A stretch of DNA of 42,921 bases from Peptostreptococcus faecalis (GTDB lineage: Bacteria; Bacillota; Clostridia; Peptostreptococcales; Peptostreptococcaceae): contig NZ_OERU01000002.1 of the NCBI RefSeq assembly GCF_900240845.1, positions 228,660 to 271,580 on the forward strand. The letters run 5' to 3'. Numbering within the stretch: position 1 is the first letter of the stretch; each line of letters opens with the position of its first letter. The notes below the pieces were generated by a model. That model worked only from the letters and a program-made list of their open reading frames with translations, was not told the origin of the DNA and did no database searches. The position numbers and the translations under genes were made by a program. This document shows, piece by piece, positions 1-6,937 of this stretch.

Positions 1-1635
1 TGAATCCACACCACCAGATATTATTATATCTCCTGTTCCACGTCTTTTTAATTCGTTTAGTGTTTCCGTAGATATACTATCTGTTCCAGTTAGTAGAATT
101 GGGCAGTTTCTTTCATTTGCAAGTACTGTTGCTGTCAATACATCAGTATATTTTGATCCATTTGCTAACACTGCTATTGCTTTTTTAGCTGGAGGATTAA
201 CTGTTCCTCCTCCATTTCCGTTGTTACCCTCTTTTACAAATTTTATTTTATCTACATCACTTTCTTTACTAGTTTCAATATCATTTATATACAGAAAATA
301 TGCTCCATCTCTTATGTTTTCTAATTTTTCTAAATCTCTCTTATATAAATCTTCATAGTTACCTTTTTCATTAATCTCATTAATTATAAAATCAATGTCT
401 ACCTTATCTCCATTCGATAAAGTATATTTATTCACTTTTATGTAATTGATATCAAAATTAAATTTATCTGATCCACCATTAGCTATTAAATCTACTTCTT
501 CAATATTGCTATTGTCTATTGATGTCTTAGGAAGTATTAATTTAATTTTATCGCCTTGCTTTACAGAAACAGATTTTTCGTTGGATATTTCCTTTTCATA
601 TGGTTCTTCATATTCCCATATATCTCTCTTTTCACCTGCATACTTCACAGGTGTTACAATAACCTTAGCTCCGTCTATTTTTTTATCCAACTTTATATCA
701 GCCTTTGCGTAGACCATGTGCTCTCCACCAGTATTAGCTCTAACATTCCATATTTCCATATCTTTTTCTAATGGGACTGAAAGTTTGTATTCTTTTGTAT
801 AATTTCCATCAATAACATTCACTTCTCCACTAGATACCAACTTAATTTTCAAGTCATCTTTATATAAATTTTCTAAGTTTTTCATACTTGATTCTAAATA
901 AATAGAAGTTCTTGGACCATCTTCTTCTCTTATCTTAGAAATAGCGGGCATTTCTATCTCTTTTCCTAAGCTCTCATTTAAGTATTTTATAAGCACTCTC
1001 TGAGTTGTCAAAAATGAATCTATATTTGACATCATGTGAGTTGCAGTTCCAGAATTTTTAACGCTATTATCTATTTCAGAATATCCTAATTTTAATATAT
1101 TATTAATTATATTATTATCCTGATCAGATAAACTTATTTTTTTATAATCTCTTTCTAACTGACTGTCTAAAATATTATAATAAAATGATTCACTGTGTTT
1201 TAAATACTTCATATAAAAAGTATAATACTCATCTAACCTTGCTTTGTCATAAAAAAGAGAATATACTAAATTATTATTGTACTTAAGCTTTTGAGTTATA
1301 GCAGTAGTTCTCTCGGGAGATGCTTTATCCACACCATTATAAGATATTTCATCACTATCACCAATTTTTCCATAATGTGAGAAATCAAAAATAACGCCTT
1401 TTGAGAAATAAGCGTTTTCCACATCTACTATTGGTAACGAAGAAGATGCTCCCGTCTCAATTCCATCATCCCACTGTTTAAAAATAACTCCTTCATTATT
1501 TTCATTAAATTCAAATGATTTAATTTCTGGCAATTTTTCACTAGCAAATGAACGACTATTTCCAAATATAACTAAAAAAACCGCTATACAAAAAATTGCT
1601 AATATACCTGATATTTTTTTTGATTCTTTTATCAC
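1..1635 (-). CDS. Secreted cell-surface protein with CWB2 cell-wall-binding domain (C-terminus beyond window)
   Basis: The frame is open from a GTG at 1633-1635 to the window edge (545 codons, no stop), so the gene is 3'-truncated here. The GTG start is chosen because an ATAGGGGGTA ribosome site sits 5-7 nt upstream. Residues 1-31 form a signal peptide (KESKK, a hydrophobic stretch GILAIFCIAVFLVIF, then SRSFAS). Residues ~32-470 are a charged, secreted region with no family I recognise. A Gly/Asn/Pro linker (GNNGNGGGTVNPP) follows, and the last ~60 residues begin a CWB2 repeat (AVLANGSKYTDVLTATVLA, PILLTGTDSI, DIIISGG). CWB2 domains, usually three in tandem, anchor clostridial S-layer-type proteins to a wall polymer. 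The role of the N-terminal part is unknown. Confidence 0.85.
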   Translation of the reverse strand, partial: MIKESKKISGILAIFCIAVFLVIFGNSRSFASEKLPEIKSFEFNENNEGVIFKQWDDGIETGASSSLPIVDVENAYFSKGVIFDFSHYGKIGDSDEISYNGVDKASPERTTAITQKLKYNNNLVYSLFYDKARLDEYYTFYMKYLKHSESFYYNILDSQLERDYKKISLSDQDNNIINNILKLGYSEIDNSVKNSGTATHMMSNIDSFLTTQRVLIKYLNESLGKEIEMPAISKIREEDGPRTSIYLESSMKNLENLYKDDLKIKLVSSGEVNVIDGNYTKEYKLSVPLEKDMEIWNVRANTGGEHMVYAKADIKLDKKIDGAKVIVTPVKYAGEKRDIWEYEEPYEKEISNEKSVSVKQGDKIKLILPKTSIDNSNIEEVDLIANGGSDKFNFDINYIKVNKYTLSNGDKVDIDFIINEINEKGNYEDLYKRDLEKLENIRDGAYFLYINDIETSKESDVDKIKFVKEGNNGNGGGTVNPPAKKAIAVLANGSKYTDVLTATVLANERNCPILLTGTDSISTETLNELKRRGTGDIIISGGVDS

Positions 1636-2050
1636 TTTTCTACCCCCTATATTTTAAATTACATTTTCATTTTTTAATACCTTGTCATAAAAATATGATA
1701 TGACTGTGTATACTTATATTTTTTGTATTAAAAAGTATATAGTCTCATTTAATACGAAATTTTGATAAGCAAAACTTTATTTTTTTGTATTAGTATATTT
1801 TCAAATGAAAATTGTATTACATATGTATATATGCCCCCGTTCATATGCGTTCTAAACAGTGATTTATTATTTATTTTCATAAATATACATATATATTATA
1901 GAGAGTTTTATAATTTTATTTTTCAACTTTTTATTTAGTTAAACTAAATAATTTCATTATACCTCATACTTTTTTAGATTATAGTTAAGTTATTTATACA
2001 TAATTTATTGTTCTTTGATCATGATGTTCAACTTTTCACCATTGTAATAA
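1636..2050. other. 415-bp AT-rich intergenic region, with a palindrome
   Basis: No gene is seen. It should contain the promoter of the surface-protein gene on the minus strand. A perfect 21-bp palindrome with 10-bp arms (TTATTTAGTT-A-AACTAAATAA) lies at 1931-1951, just downstream of a minus-strand TATAAT at 1956-1961 (no good -35 box), so it is a candidate operator. It could also be the weak end of the GNAT transcript. The stretch also repeats the word AATACAAAAAA on the minus strand and has two CATATG palindromes around 1820-1845. Confidence 0.4.
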
Positions 2051-2521
2051 CTATTCTATTACATACTCCATAGGTGTAAATCTAATTCCATTTGTTACCT
2101 GTTCTCTTCCCGTATCCGTAAATCCTAAACGATGATACATACTAATAGCATAAGGAGATGAATTTACTGTTACTTTATTTACGTTTTCTGACACTTTATA
2201 AAAATTCAATACATGTACAAATAGTTTCTTTGCAATCCCTCTTTTGTGAAAATCTTTATCCACAAATAAAAGACTGATATGAAAAGGAGCTCGAACTCCT
2301 ATTACTCCAACAATTTTATCCCCGTAAAAGCATCCCCATAAAACATATCCTTCATCTTCGACATATCTTATATATGATTCTGTTTTTATGATTTCTTTGA
2401 AAAATTGTACTCCTTCTTTGCTATATGTTGGTGCTACATACTCATCAAAAACTATTGAAACTAAGTTCATTGCCTTTTCAATTTCTTCAACCGTCAATTC
2501 CCTTATGGTTTGATTTTCCAC
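2051..2521 (-). CDS. GNAT-family N-acetyltransferase
   Basis: A 156-residue acetyltransferase of the GNAT fold, expected to move an acetyl group from acetyl-CoA to an amine; the substrate cannot be told. The acetyl-CoA binding loop is the stretch DKDFHKRGIAKKLF (Q/RxxGxA type), followed by a conserved C-terminal NSSPYAISMYHRLGF segment typical of the family. I prefer the GTG at 2519-2521 (VENQTIRELT) because AGGGGGG lies 6 nt before it; an in-frame ATG at 2567-2569 would add 16 residues but has no ribosome site. It is preceded by a promoter, a 31-codon leader ORF and a terminator (2671-2864), which suggests expression controlled by attenuation. Upstream and downstream neighbours do not suggest a pathway. 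Confidence 0.8.
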   Translation of the reverse strand: MENQTIRELTVEEIEKAMNLVSIVFDEYVAPTYSKEGVQFFKEIIKTESYIRYVEDEGYVLWGCFYGDKIVGVIGVRAPFHISLLFVDKDFHKRGIAKKLFVHVLNFYKVSENVNKVTVNSSPYAISMYHRLGFTDTGREQVTNGIRFTPMEYVIE

Positions 2522-2670
2522 TAAAAGCCCCCCTTTTTTTATTTTATATAATTTTTTATCTTTACTCATAATAATCTCATGTAGTTTATCTTCAACAATT
2601 CATGCATATAGTAGCTTTATATACTTATAGTTTTACTTTATCATCCATACATATATTGTAAATTTAGCAT

Positions 2671-2700
2671 TAAAAAAACCAACCTGTCAACAGGTTGGTT
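2671..2700 (-). terminator. Intrinsic terminator / attenuator hairpin before the GNAT gene
   Basis: Ten-base-pair perfect stem AACCAACCTG / CAGGTTGGTT (2677-2686 with 2691-2700, 4-nt loop) followed on the minus strand by a run of seven T. It ends the transcript that starts at the promoter 2836-2864, about 150 nt before the GNAT start. The left arm on the RNA (AACCAA) can also pair with an upstream UUGGGUU (2718-2724), giving a possible antiterminator. Confidence 0.75.
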
Positions 2701-2727
2701 GTTATTTATAGTTTTATAACCCAAATA

Positions 2728-2823
2728 CTAACTAATTACAAATTTTCTCAGGGTTAAACGGTCACGCATAGCAAGAATCTCATTCCCGTATTTTAATTGG
2801 TACATGTAACATTTCTGTATCAT
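2728..2823 (-). CDS. Putative 31-residue leader peptide of the GNAT attenuator
   Basis: Reading from ATG 2821-2823 gives a 31-residue frame beginning MIQKCYMYQLKYGNE and ending RDRLTLRKFVIS, stop TAG at 2728-2730. It lies between a near-consensus promoter and a strong terminator. No clear Shine-Dalgarno is present, and the predicted transcription start is only about 6 nt before the first ATG, so translation may be nearly leaderless; ATG codons at residues 7 and 19 are other possible starts. The codons for RDRLTL (CGT, GAC, CGT, ACC, CTG) are unlike the AGA-rich local usage, which suggests the RNA sequence itself is constrained or imported. It could instead be a stand-alone small RNA or small protein. 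Confidence 0.5.
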   Translation of the reverse strand: MIQKCYMYQLKYGNEILAMRDRLTLRKFVIS

Positions 2824-2835
2824 GTCTTAAGCTCT

Positions 2836-2864
2836 ATTATACCATTACTTTTCATAAAAGTCAA
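2836..2864 (-). promoter_or_regulatory. Sigma-A promoter of the GNAT leader transcript
   Basis: TTGACT (2859-2864) and TATAAT (2836-2841) with a 17-bp spacer, on the minus strand. Transcription should begin near 2829. Confidence 0.8.
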
Positions 2865-2954
2865 TTTATATTTTCCTTTGTTTTCCTAAATACTATATCT
2901 TATCTCTTACAATAAACAATAATTTATAATCACCATTTGAATCTCACATAAATG

Positions 2955-3341
2955 CTACTTTTCATACCACTTATCATATAACCTTTTTATAATATTTAAT
3001 ATTCCACCTATTAAATATCCAATAATTCCATATATCAAAGTTGTATTTAAAAGAGATCCTCCGCTAATTATTGATTTAACAACTGAGGATATATTTTCTA
3101 TTCCCATAAGCATAGATAGAGAACCTGAACAAATCAGTACAAGTAGTATATTTATAAAAAAATTTAAAAAAATTCGCTTGCTTAGTAATCCGAAAATAAG
3201 TGCTGTAATCACGAATATTGGAATTAGTAATATTGCTATTCCTAAACCTCTATAAGGGTCTTGTCCTATTAAAAACAAACAAGCACAACCCAACAAGTAT
3301 AAAATTAATATAATTAGGTACAACATTCTTTCTTTTTTCAT
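2955..3341 (-). CDS. Small membrane protein (paralogue 3 of 3)
   Basis: A 128-residue protein of unknown function with about four membrane segments and a basic C-terminal tail. The ATG at 3339-3341 (MKKERMLYL) is chosen because GGAGG lies 5 nt upstream; an in-frame TTG four codons earlier overlaps that ribosome site. The pattern MKKx3LY, a DPxxGLG motif after the first helix, IFGLLSxRI, and a late IYGIIGYxIG is shared with the proteins at 3798-4190 and 6410-6784, so all three are one family. It is the most divergent of the three. Its transcript probably runs into the next promoter region; no terminator directly follows. Confidence 0.75.
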   Translation of the reverse strand: MKKERMLYLIILILYLLGCACLFLIGQDPYRGLGIAILLIPIFVITALIFGLLSKRIFLNFFINILLVLICSGSLSMLMGIENISSVVKSIISGGSLLNTTLIYGIIGYLIGGILNIIKRLYDKWYEK

Positions 3342-3406
3342 AACTACCTCCAATCTATAACATTAATAAGAATCTTTGTTATAATTTTACTTTAGCATTT
3401 ATATCG

Positions 3407-3422
3407 TTGTGTGTAAACACAA
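3407..3422. promoter_or_regulatory. Inverted repeat, possible operator
   Basis: TTGTGT-N4-ACACAA is a perfect 6+6 inverted repeat midway between two divergent genes (starts 3341 minus and 3498 plus) and 12 bp upstream of the plus-strand -35 box. It has the size and symmetry of a dimeric repressor site; the regulator is unknown. Confidence 0.4.
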
Positions 3423-3434
3423 ATAAATATTTAA

Positions 3435-3463
3435 TTGAATAAATCATTCTAATATTCTATACT
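3435..3463 (+). promoter_or_regulatory. Promoter of the small ORF at 3498
   Basis: TTGAAT (3435-3440), 17-bp spacer, TATACT (3458-3463), followed 35 bp later by a gene start. Confidence 0.6.
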
Positions 3464-3497
3464 TATAGTAATATCTAATTGAAAAGGAAGTGACATC

Positions 3498-3671
3498 ATG
3501 AATTCTATAAATACAATTAACAAAAAATTATGTAAATTGGTTGAAGGTGGTTCATTTATTAAAGTGTGTCTTATTTATATTATTGCCGTGATATATTTAG
3601 ACCTATTTATTGGAATTAGTACTGAAAACTTATGGACTGAACTAAAAAATAGCCGTAAAAATAACATATAA
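3498..3671 (+). CDS. 57-residue single-span membrane protein, unknown
   Basis: A short gene with its own promoter, a good ribosome site (AAGGAAGTG 6-8 nt before the ATG) and a hairpin just after the stop, so it is probably real although small. The product starts MNSINTINKKLCKLVEGG, has one hydrophobic segment (about residues 20-41, FIKVCLIYIIAVIYLDLFIG) and a basic tail. I do not recognise it. It is the only plus-strand gene in the accessory block and faces divergently from the membrane-protein gene at 2955-3341; the inverted repeat at 3407-3422 between them could control both. A type I toxin-like membrane peptide is one possibility, not supported beyond size and topology. Confidence 0.6.
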   Translation: MNSINTINKKLCKLVEGGSFIKVCLIYIIAVIYLDLFIGISTENLWTELKNSRKNNI

Positions 3672-3678
3672 TTAAGCT

Positions 3679-3703
3679 AAAGAGAGGAAATAACCTCTCT
3701 TTT
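3679..3703 (+). terminator. Hairpin after the small membrane gene
   Basis: AAAGAGAGG / CCTCTCTTT stem with a 6-nt loop, 8 bp after the TAA at 3669-3671. The T run is short (a longer run of T begins at 3709). Confidence 0.6.
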
Positions 3704-3797
3704 ACATCTTTTTTTTGCTTTTTTTACAACTTCTATGTAGTCATATTTTTCTTCAAAAAAAAGGAGCTATTTAAAAACAACTTCTAAATTACTTGTA

Positions 3798-4190
3798 TTA
3801 TGCTTTTTCTTTGCTATTTGCTGTCTTATTTTTTGTTTTATTAATTACTGCACCTATTGAATATCCCACTATTCCATATATAATTATTGATGAAATAAAA
3901 TCACCCCACAGTATTAATAGGTCAATTGCAGTGCTTAATTTATAACTATCTCCTGAACCAATTAATATTAAGGCAGTAAATATAACATTTAGAATTACAC
4001 TTATAACGAAGTTCCTAATAATTCTACCACTAAATAATCCAAATATAAATGAAAGTATAAAATAAACTGGAAGTAACATGATAAGTCCAAGCCCATTTGC
4101 TGGATCTGCTTTGAGATGTAAAATAAAATAGGTGGCATTCAAAATATTTAACAATAACATCACAACATACAACTTTATTTCTTTTTTCAT
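3798..4190 (-). CDS. Small membrane protein (paralogue 2 of 3)
   Basis: A 130-residue protein with about four membrane segments and a Lys-rich tail, function unknown. ATG 4188-4190 has TAGGGGG 5 nt upstream; that ribosome site overlaps the stop codon of the gene at 4200-4454, so the two are co-transcribed. It is very close to the protein at 6410-6784 (shared LHLKxDPANxLGLIML, PVYFIxSFIFG, RIIRxFVIS and NVIF blocks) and the two genes also match at DNA level around the DPAN motif, showing a recent duplication. It starts 510 bp downstream of a copied ssrA end. Confidence 0.75.
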   Translation of the reverse strand: MKKEIKLYVVMLLLNILNATYFILHLKADPANGLGLIMLLPVYFILSFIFGLFSGRIIRNFVISVILNVIFTALILIGSGDSYKLSTAIDLLILWGDFISSIIIYGIVGYSIGAVINKTKNKTANSKEKA

Positions 4191-4199
4191 AAGTACCCC

Positions 4200-4454
4200 C
4201 TATATAAAATTAAAATGCATCAATAATGCTAGAACAAGCATTAAAATAAGTATTGCTTTACTTATTTTTCCAAATGATTTTTCTGTGCAACATATACCTA
4301 CCATTGCTATAATGGAAATAACTCTAATAATATCTTTAGTTGTATAACTCATTTCAATCCAATTATCACTGACATTAGCTAAAGATACAGCAGCAAAAAT
4401 CAAGCTTCTAACAAATTGAATAACTCTATTTTTATCCTTAAATCTCTCAATCAT
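4200..4454 (-). CDS. 84-residue membrane protein, unknown
   Basis: Two predicted membrane segments (about residues 42-58 and 64-82) behind a charged N-terminus (MIERFKDKNRVIQF). The ATG has AAAGGAGT 7 nt upstream. It has a near-consensus promoter (4502-4530) and is the first gene of a two-gene operon with the paralogue at 3798-4190; its TAG overlaps the next ribosome site. I do not recognise a family. It has no counterpart beside the other paralogue at 6410-6784. Confidence 0.65.
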   Translation of the reverse strand: MIERFKDKNRVIQFVRSLIFAAVSLANVSDNWIEMSYTTKDIIRVISIIAMVGICCTEKSFGKISKAILILMLVLALLMHFNFI

Positions 4455-4501
4455 CTCTTACTCCTTTAATATTAGACTATAAATATTACAATGTATTTTC
4501 C

Positions 4502-4530
4502 ATATTAACAATGCTGTTATAAACAGTCAA
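4502..4530 (-). promoter_or_regulatory. Promoter of the 4454-3798 operon
   Basis: TTGACT (4525-4530), 17-bp spacer, TAATAT (4502-4507) on the minus strand, about 48 bp before the start of the 84-residue gene. Confidence 0.65.
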
Positions 4531-4699
4531 TACTTTTTTTAAAAAAGTTTCTAAAGATTTTATAAATATTTTTTTAGTTATTATGAAAATATTGCGATAT
4601 ATTAAAAAGTATACTAAGTAGTGTATATTATTATATTTAATAATAATATTTTTTAATTTTTCTATTAAATCCTATAAGCATTTGTTTATAAAATAAAAA

Positions 4700-4766
4700 A
4701 ACACCAAGTTGTAAAGCCTAGTGTTTTAAATTTGTTTACTGATTTTTAATTTTAATTGGTGGAGGT
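4700..4766 (-). repeat. Direct repeat, copy B: displaced ssrA 3' end plus terminator
   Basis: 67 bp matching 6871-6937 with about 8 mismatches. It contains the last 10 nt of tmRNA (ACCTCCACCA on the minus strand) and the whole ssrA terminator hairpin, but none of the tmRNA body: homology stops at 4766. The tmRNA 3' end is a well-known target of integrative elements, so this looks like the far att site of an insertion, or the edge of a tandem duplication. Confidence 0.75.
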
Positions 4767-4787
4767 AATATAGGTTTCAAAAATATT

Positions 4788-5372
4788 TTACATTCCAATT
4801 GATAATATTTTAAAATCACCATTTAAATCTTGTATTAATGTATAGTGGGTCATATTTTCCCCCTCTTCGTATATGATTCCCTTTCCACCTTGATGTTTGA
4901 CTTCAAACCAAACTTCAATAACTATGGGATTTCTATACTCTTTAACTTTTCCATTCTTATCTTTGATTTTTATAGGATTTTTAATTACTTCTTGTTGTAA
5001 AGTTGGTTTTGCTCCAATAAATTTATAGCTTTTTATAATTTTATTGTTATGCTCAATTTCCTTTTTTATAGTTTCCTTATCTATGAATCTACCTAAGTGA
5101 TAAAATCCATCATTTCCTAAATAATCTTCTCCTATAGAATATATTTTATCTTTTTCATTCATATCAGCGTAAACATACTTATAGCAATCTTCTGTATTAA
5201 GACTATTCACGTATCTAGATACTACTTCAATAGGATTTTTCTTCCATAGTTCACTACTACTTACAATTTTATCAAGATTTTTATCTTTATTTTCCTTTGT
5301 ACATCCTACTAATGAAAACATGAAAATAAAAGTACAAAATAAAACGCTTATCTTTTTAATATTTTTATACAT
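4788..5372 (-). CDS. Lipoprotein, unknown function
   Basis: A 194-residue exported lipoprotein. The N-terminus MYKNIKKIS, a hydrophobic core and the lipobox LVGC (cysteine about residue 24) show lipid attachment outside the membrane. The mature part is a charged alpha/beta domain (a segment PIEVVSRYVNSLNTEDCYKYVY resembles the N-terminal part of DUF-type secreted stress proteins, but I cannot name the family). ATG 5370-5372 is chosen: AGGAG lies 7 nt upstream; a TTG two codons earlier is the other option. It lies inside the ssrA-repeat-bounded segment and ends 21 bp from the repeat copy at 4700-4766, whose terminator hairpin would end its transcript. Confidence 0.75.
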   Translation of the reverse strand: MYKNIKKISVLFCTFIFMFSLVGCTKENKDKNLDKIVSSSELWKKNPIEVVSRYVNSLNTEDCYKYVYADMNEKDKIYSIGEDYLGNDGFYHLGRFIDKETIKKEIEHNNKIIKSYKFIGAKPTLQQEVIKNPIKIKDKNGKVKEYRNPIVIEVWFEVKHQGGKGIIYEEGENMTHYTLIQDLNGDFKILSIGM

Positions 5373-5465
5373 ATGCAAACTCCTTTCGCATTAAATTTTT
5401 CAACAAATTTTCAATTTTTTTATTTATTTTTATTGAAATCGATGTGAAATTATCTAAGGTAATTA

Positions 5466-6218
5466 CTAAAATGTACCTAGTGTTATCAGTATATTTCCCA
5501 TACTGTGTATTATTATTGGTACTTCTAATCTTTTGGTTTTGTAGTATGCAATTGAAAACAGTAATCCTGAAGAAGCAAACAGCATAAAACTAATAGGATT
5601 TTCTGGAAGATGCCCTATTCCAAATAACAATGTACTTATCAAAATGCCTATTATAGGATTATTCACAAACAGCCTACCTATTATATATCCCCTAAATATT
5701 ATTTCTTCGACAATTGGAGCATAAATAAATCCAGTTATAAAATCTAAGTACCAACTAATATTCTCATTATCTATGTAATAATCAACTGTTCTAACTCCCA
5801 TGCCATTACTTTGGATTATTCCATAAAATAAAGCAGCACTTACTTGATCAATTATAACTATAATAAAAATTATAAGTACATTCTTTTTATTTATAAATGA
5901 CAAGTTGAATTTTGCAATATTTAACTTCTTTGCCAAATACACAAAAAGTATCATTACTAATATATATGACATCATTGGAATAATAGTATTTATTCCTGTA
6001 AGCGTTATTATATCTGATTTCCCATTAACGACATAAGATACATACTCTCCTACAGTTTCAGGTATTGAAAAAATAAGAAACATTGATGTTAAAGCAAAAA
6101 ATCCAAGTATACATTTTCCAAGTATAATTACTACCTTATCCATCACGTTAGATAATTTTTCTCCAAGTTTATCTGCTCTATTCCTTATCTTCTCAAACTT
6201 ATCTGCAATTTCACTCAC
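5466..6218 (-). CDS. CPBP-family intramembrane metalloprotease (Abi/Rce1-like)
   Basis: A 250-residue polytopic membrane protein. The C-terminal half carries all the CPBP (Abi, PF02517-type) motifs: EEIIFR (E171, E172, R176), FGIGH with H203, and HSMGN with H238 and N242. These residues form the metal-dependent catalytic site of the Rce1/Abi family, which cleaves near the membrane; family members act in peptide maturation, bacteriocin self-immunity or surface-protein processing. The first 30 residues are a charged amphipathic helix. The start is a GTG with AAAGGAGAGG upstream. Gap to the lipoprotein gene is 93 bp, so the two may be co-transcribed; the lipoprotein or small membrane proteins could be substrates, which is speculation. 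Confidence 0.85.
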   Translation of the reverse strand: MSEIADKFEKIRNRADKLGEKLSNVMDKVVIILGKCILGFFALTSMFLIFSIPETVGEYVSYVVNGKSDIITLTGINTIIPMMSYILVMILFVYLAKKLNIAKFNLSFINKKNVLIIFIIVIIDQVSAALFYGIIQSNGMGVRTVDYYIDNENISWYLDFITGFIYAPIVEEIIFRGYIIGRLFVNNPIIGILISTLLFGIGHLPENPISFMLFASSGLLFSIAYYKTKRLEVPIIIHSMGNILITLGTF

Positions 6219-6409
6219 TATACCTCTCCTTTAATAATTATATTTGATAATGTATTTTATTATCTCTAATAATTATAGTATAATCCTTATTTATATTTAT
6301 CAAGGTATACTTTTCGTATAAACTTTTTTATCCTATTTTTTCTAGTTTTTATTAATTTATCTAAACGTGAATTATTATAATTCTATATTTTATAGACGTG
6401 TCATTATTT

Positions 6410-6784
6410 CTAGTTATGATTTTTTATTTTATTAGTTATTGCACCAAATGAATAGCCTACCATTCCACATATGGTTGTTATTCGAATAAGAGAATTCCAA
6501 GATATCAATAATTCAAATACAGAATTATAGTTATAAATTTCTGAGAAGCTACCAATTATTATTAAAGAGGCAAATATCACATTCATAATAGTACTTATAA
6601 CGAAGTCCCTGATAATTCTGCTGCTAAGCACCCCGAATATAAATGAAAAGATAAAATAAACTGGAAATAACATGATAAGTCCAAGTGCATTTGCTGGATC
6701 TGATTTAAGATGTATAATAAAATAGATAGTATTCGTAATATATAATAACAACACTACAATATATAACTTTATATATTTTTTCAT
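6410..6784 (-). CDS. Small membrane protein (paralogue 1 of 3)
   Basis: A 124-residue, roughly four-span membrane protein of unknown function, with AAAGGAG 8 nt before its ATG. Compared with the protein at 3798-4190 most residues match up to about position 80 (LYIVVLLL, HLKSDPANALGLIML, PVYFIFSFIFG, SSRIIRDFVIS); the region after residue 80 differs more, and the C-terminal GMVGYSFGAITNKIKN is again shared. It is the first gene downstream of the ssrA terminator and lies inside the segment between the two ssrA-end repeats. Confidence 0.75.
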   Translation of the reverse strand: MKKYIKLYIVVLLLYITNTIYFIIHLKSDPANALGLIMLFPVYFIFSFIFGVLSSRIIRDFVISTIMNVIFASLIIIGSFSEIYNYNSVFELLISWNSLIRITTICGMVGYSFGAITNKIKNHN

Positions 6785-6862
6785 AAGTAATTCTCCTTTT
6801 AAAATGTAATAATTTTATTCTATTAAAGAACAGTTGTGTTATAGTTGTGTTATTTCAATACA

Positions 6863-6898
6863 AAAAATAAAACACCAAACTATAAAGCCTAGTGTTTT
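6863..6898 (-). terminator. ssrA terminator
   Basis: On the minus strand AAAACACTAG pairs with TTTGGTGTTTT (6889-6898 with 6869-6879, including two G-U pairs), followed by a T/A-rich tail. It lies 30 bp beyond the tmRNA 3' end and is duplicated at 4700-4728. Confidence 0.7.
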
Positions 6899-6937
6899 CA
6901 ATCTCTTTACTGATTTTTCATTTTAATTGGTGGAGGT
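6871..6937 (-). repeat. Direct repeat, copy A: functional ssrA 3' end plus terminator
   Basis: Partner of 4700-4766. This copy is continuous with the tmRNA body and so is the intact gene end. The two copies are 2171 bp apart and in the same orientation. Confidence 0.75.

Larger units (their letters stand above)
4455..4787. other. 333-bp intergenic region with promoter and copied ssrA end
   Basis: Contains the promoter at 4502-4530 and the ssrA-end repeat at 4700-4766. The bases between them are very AT-rich with an imperfect palindrome around 4608-4628; no gene is seen. Confidence 0.5.

Noticed and set aside
446-771. Two overlapping plus-strand frames in the surface-protein gene
   Set aside because: They lie opposite a continuous minus-strand coding frame with a signal peptide and have no ribosome site.
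2671-2864. T-box riboswitch upstream of the GNAT gene
   Set aside because: No T-box core (GGTGGNACCGCG) or specifier stem is present; a translated leader fits the sequence better.
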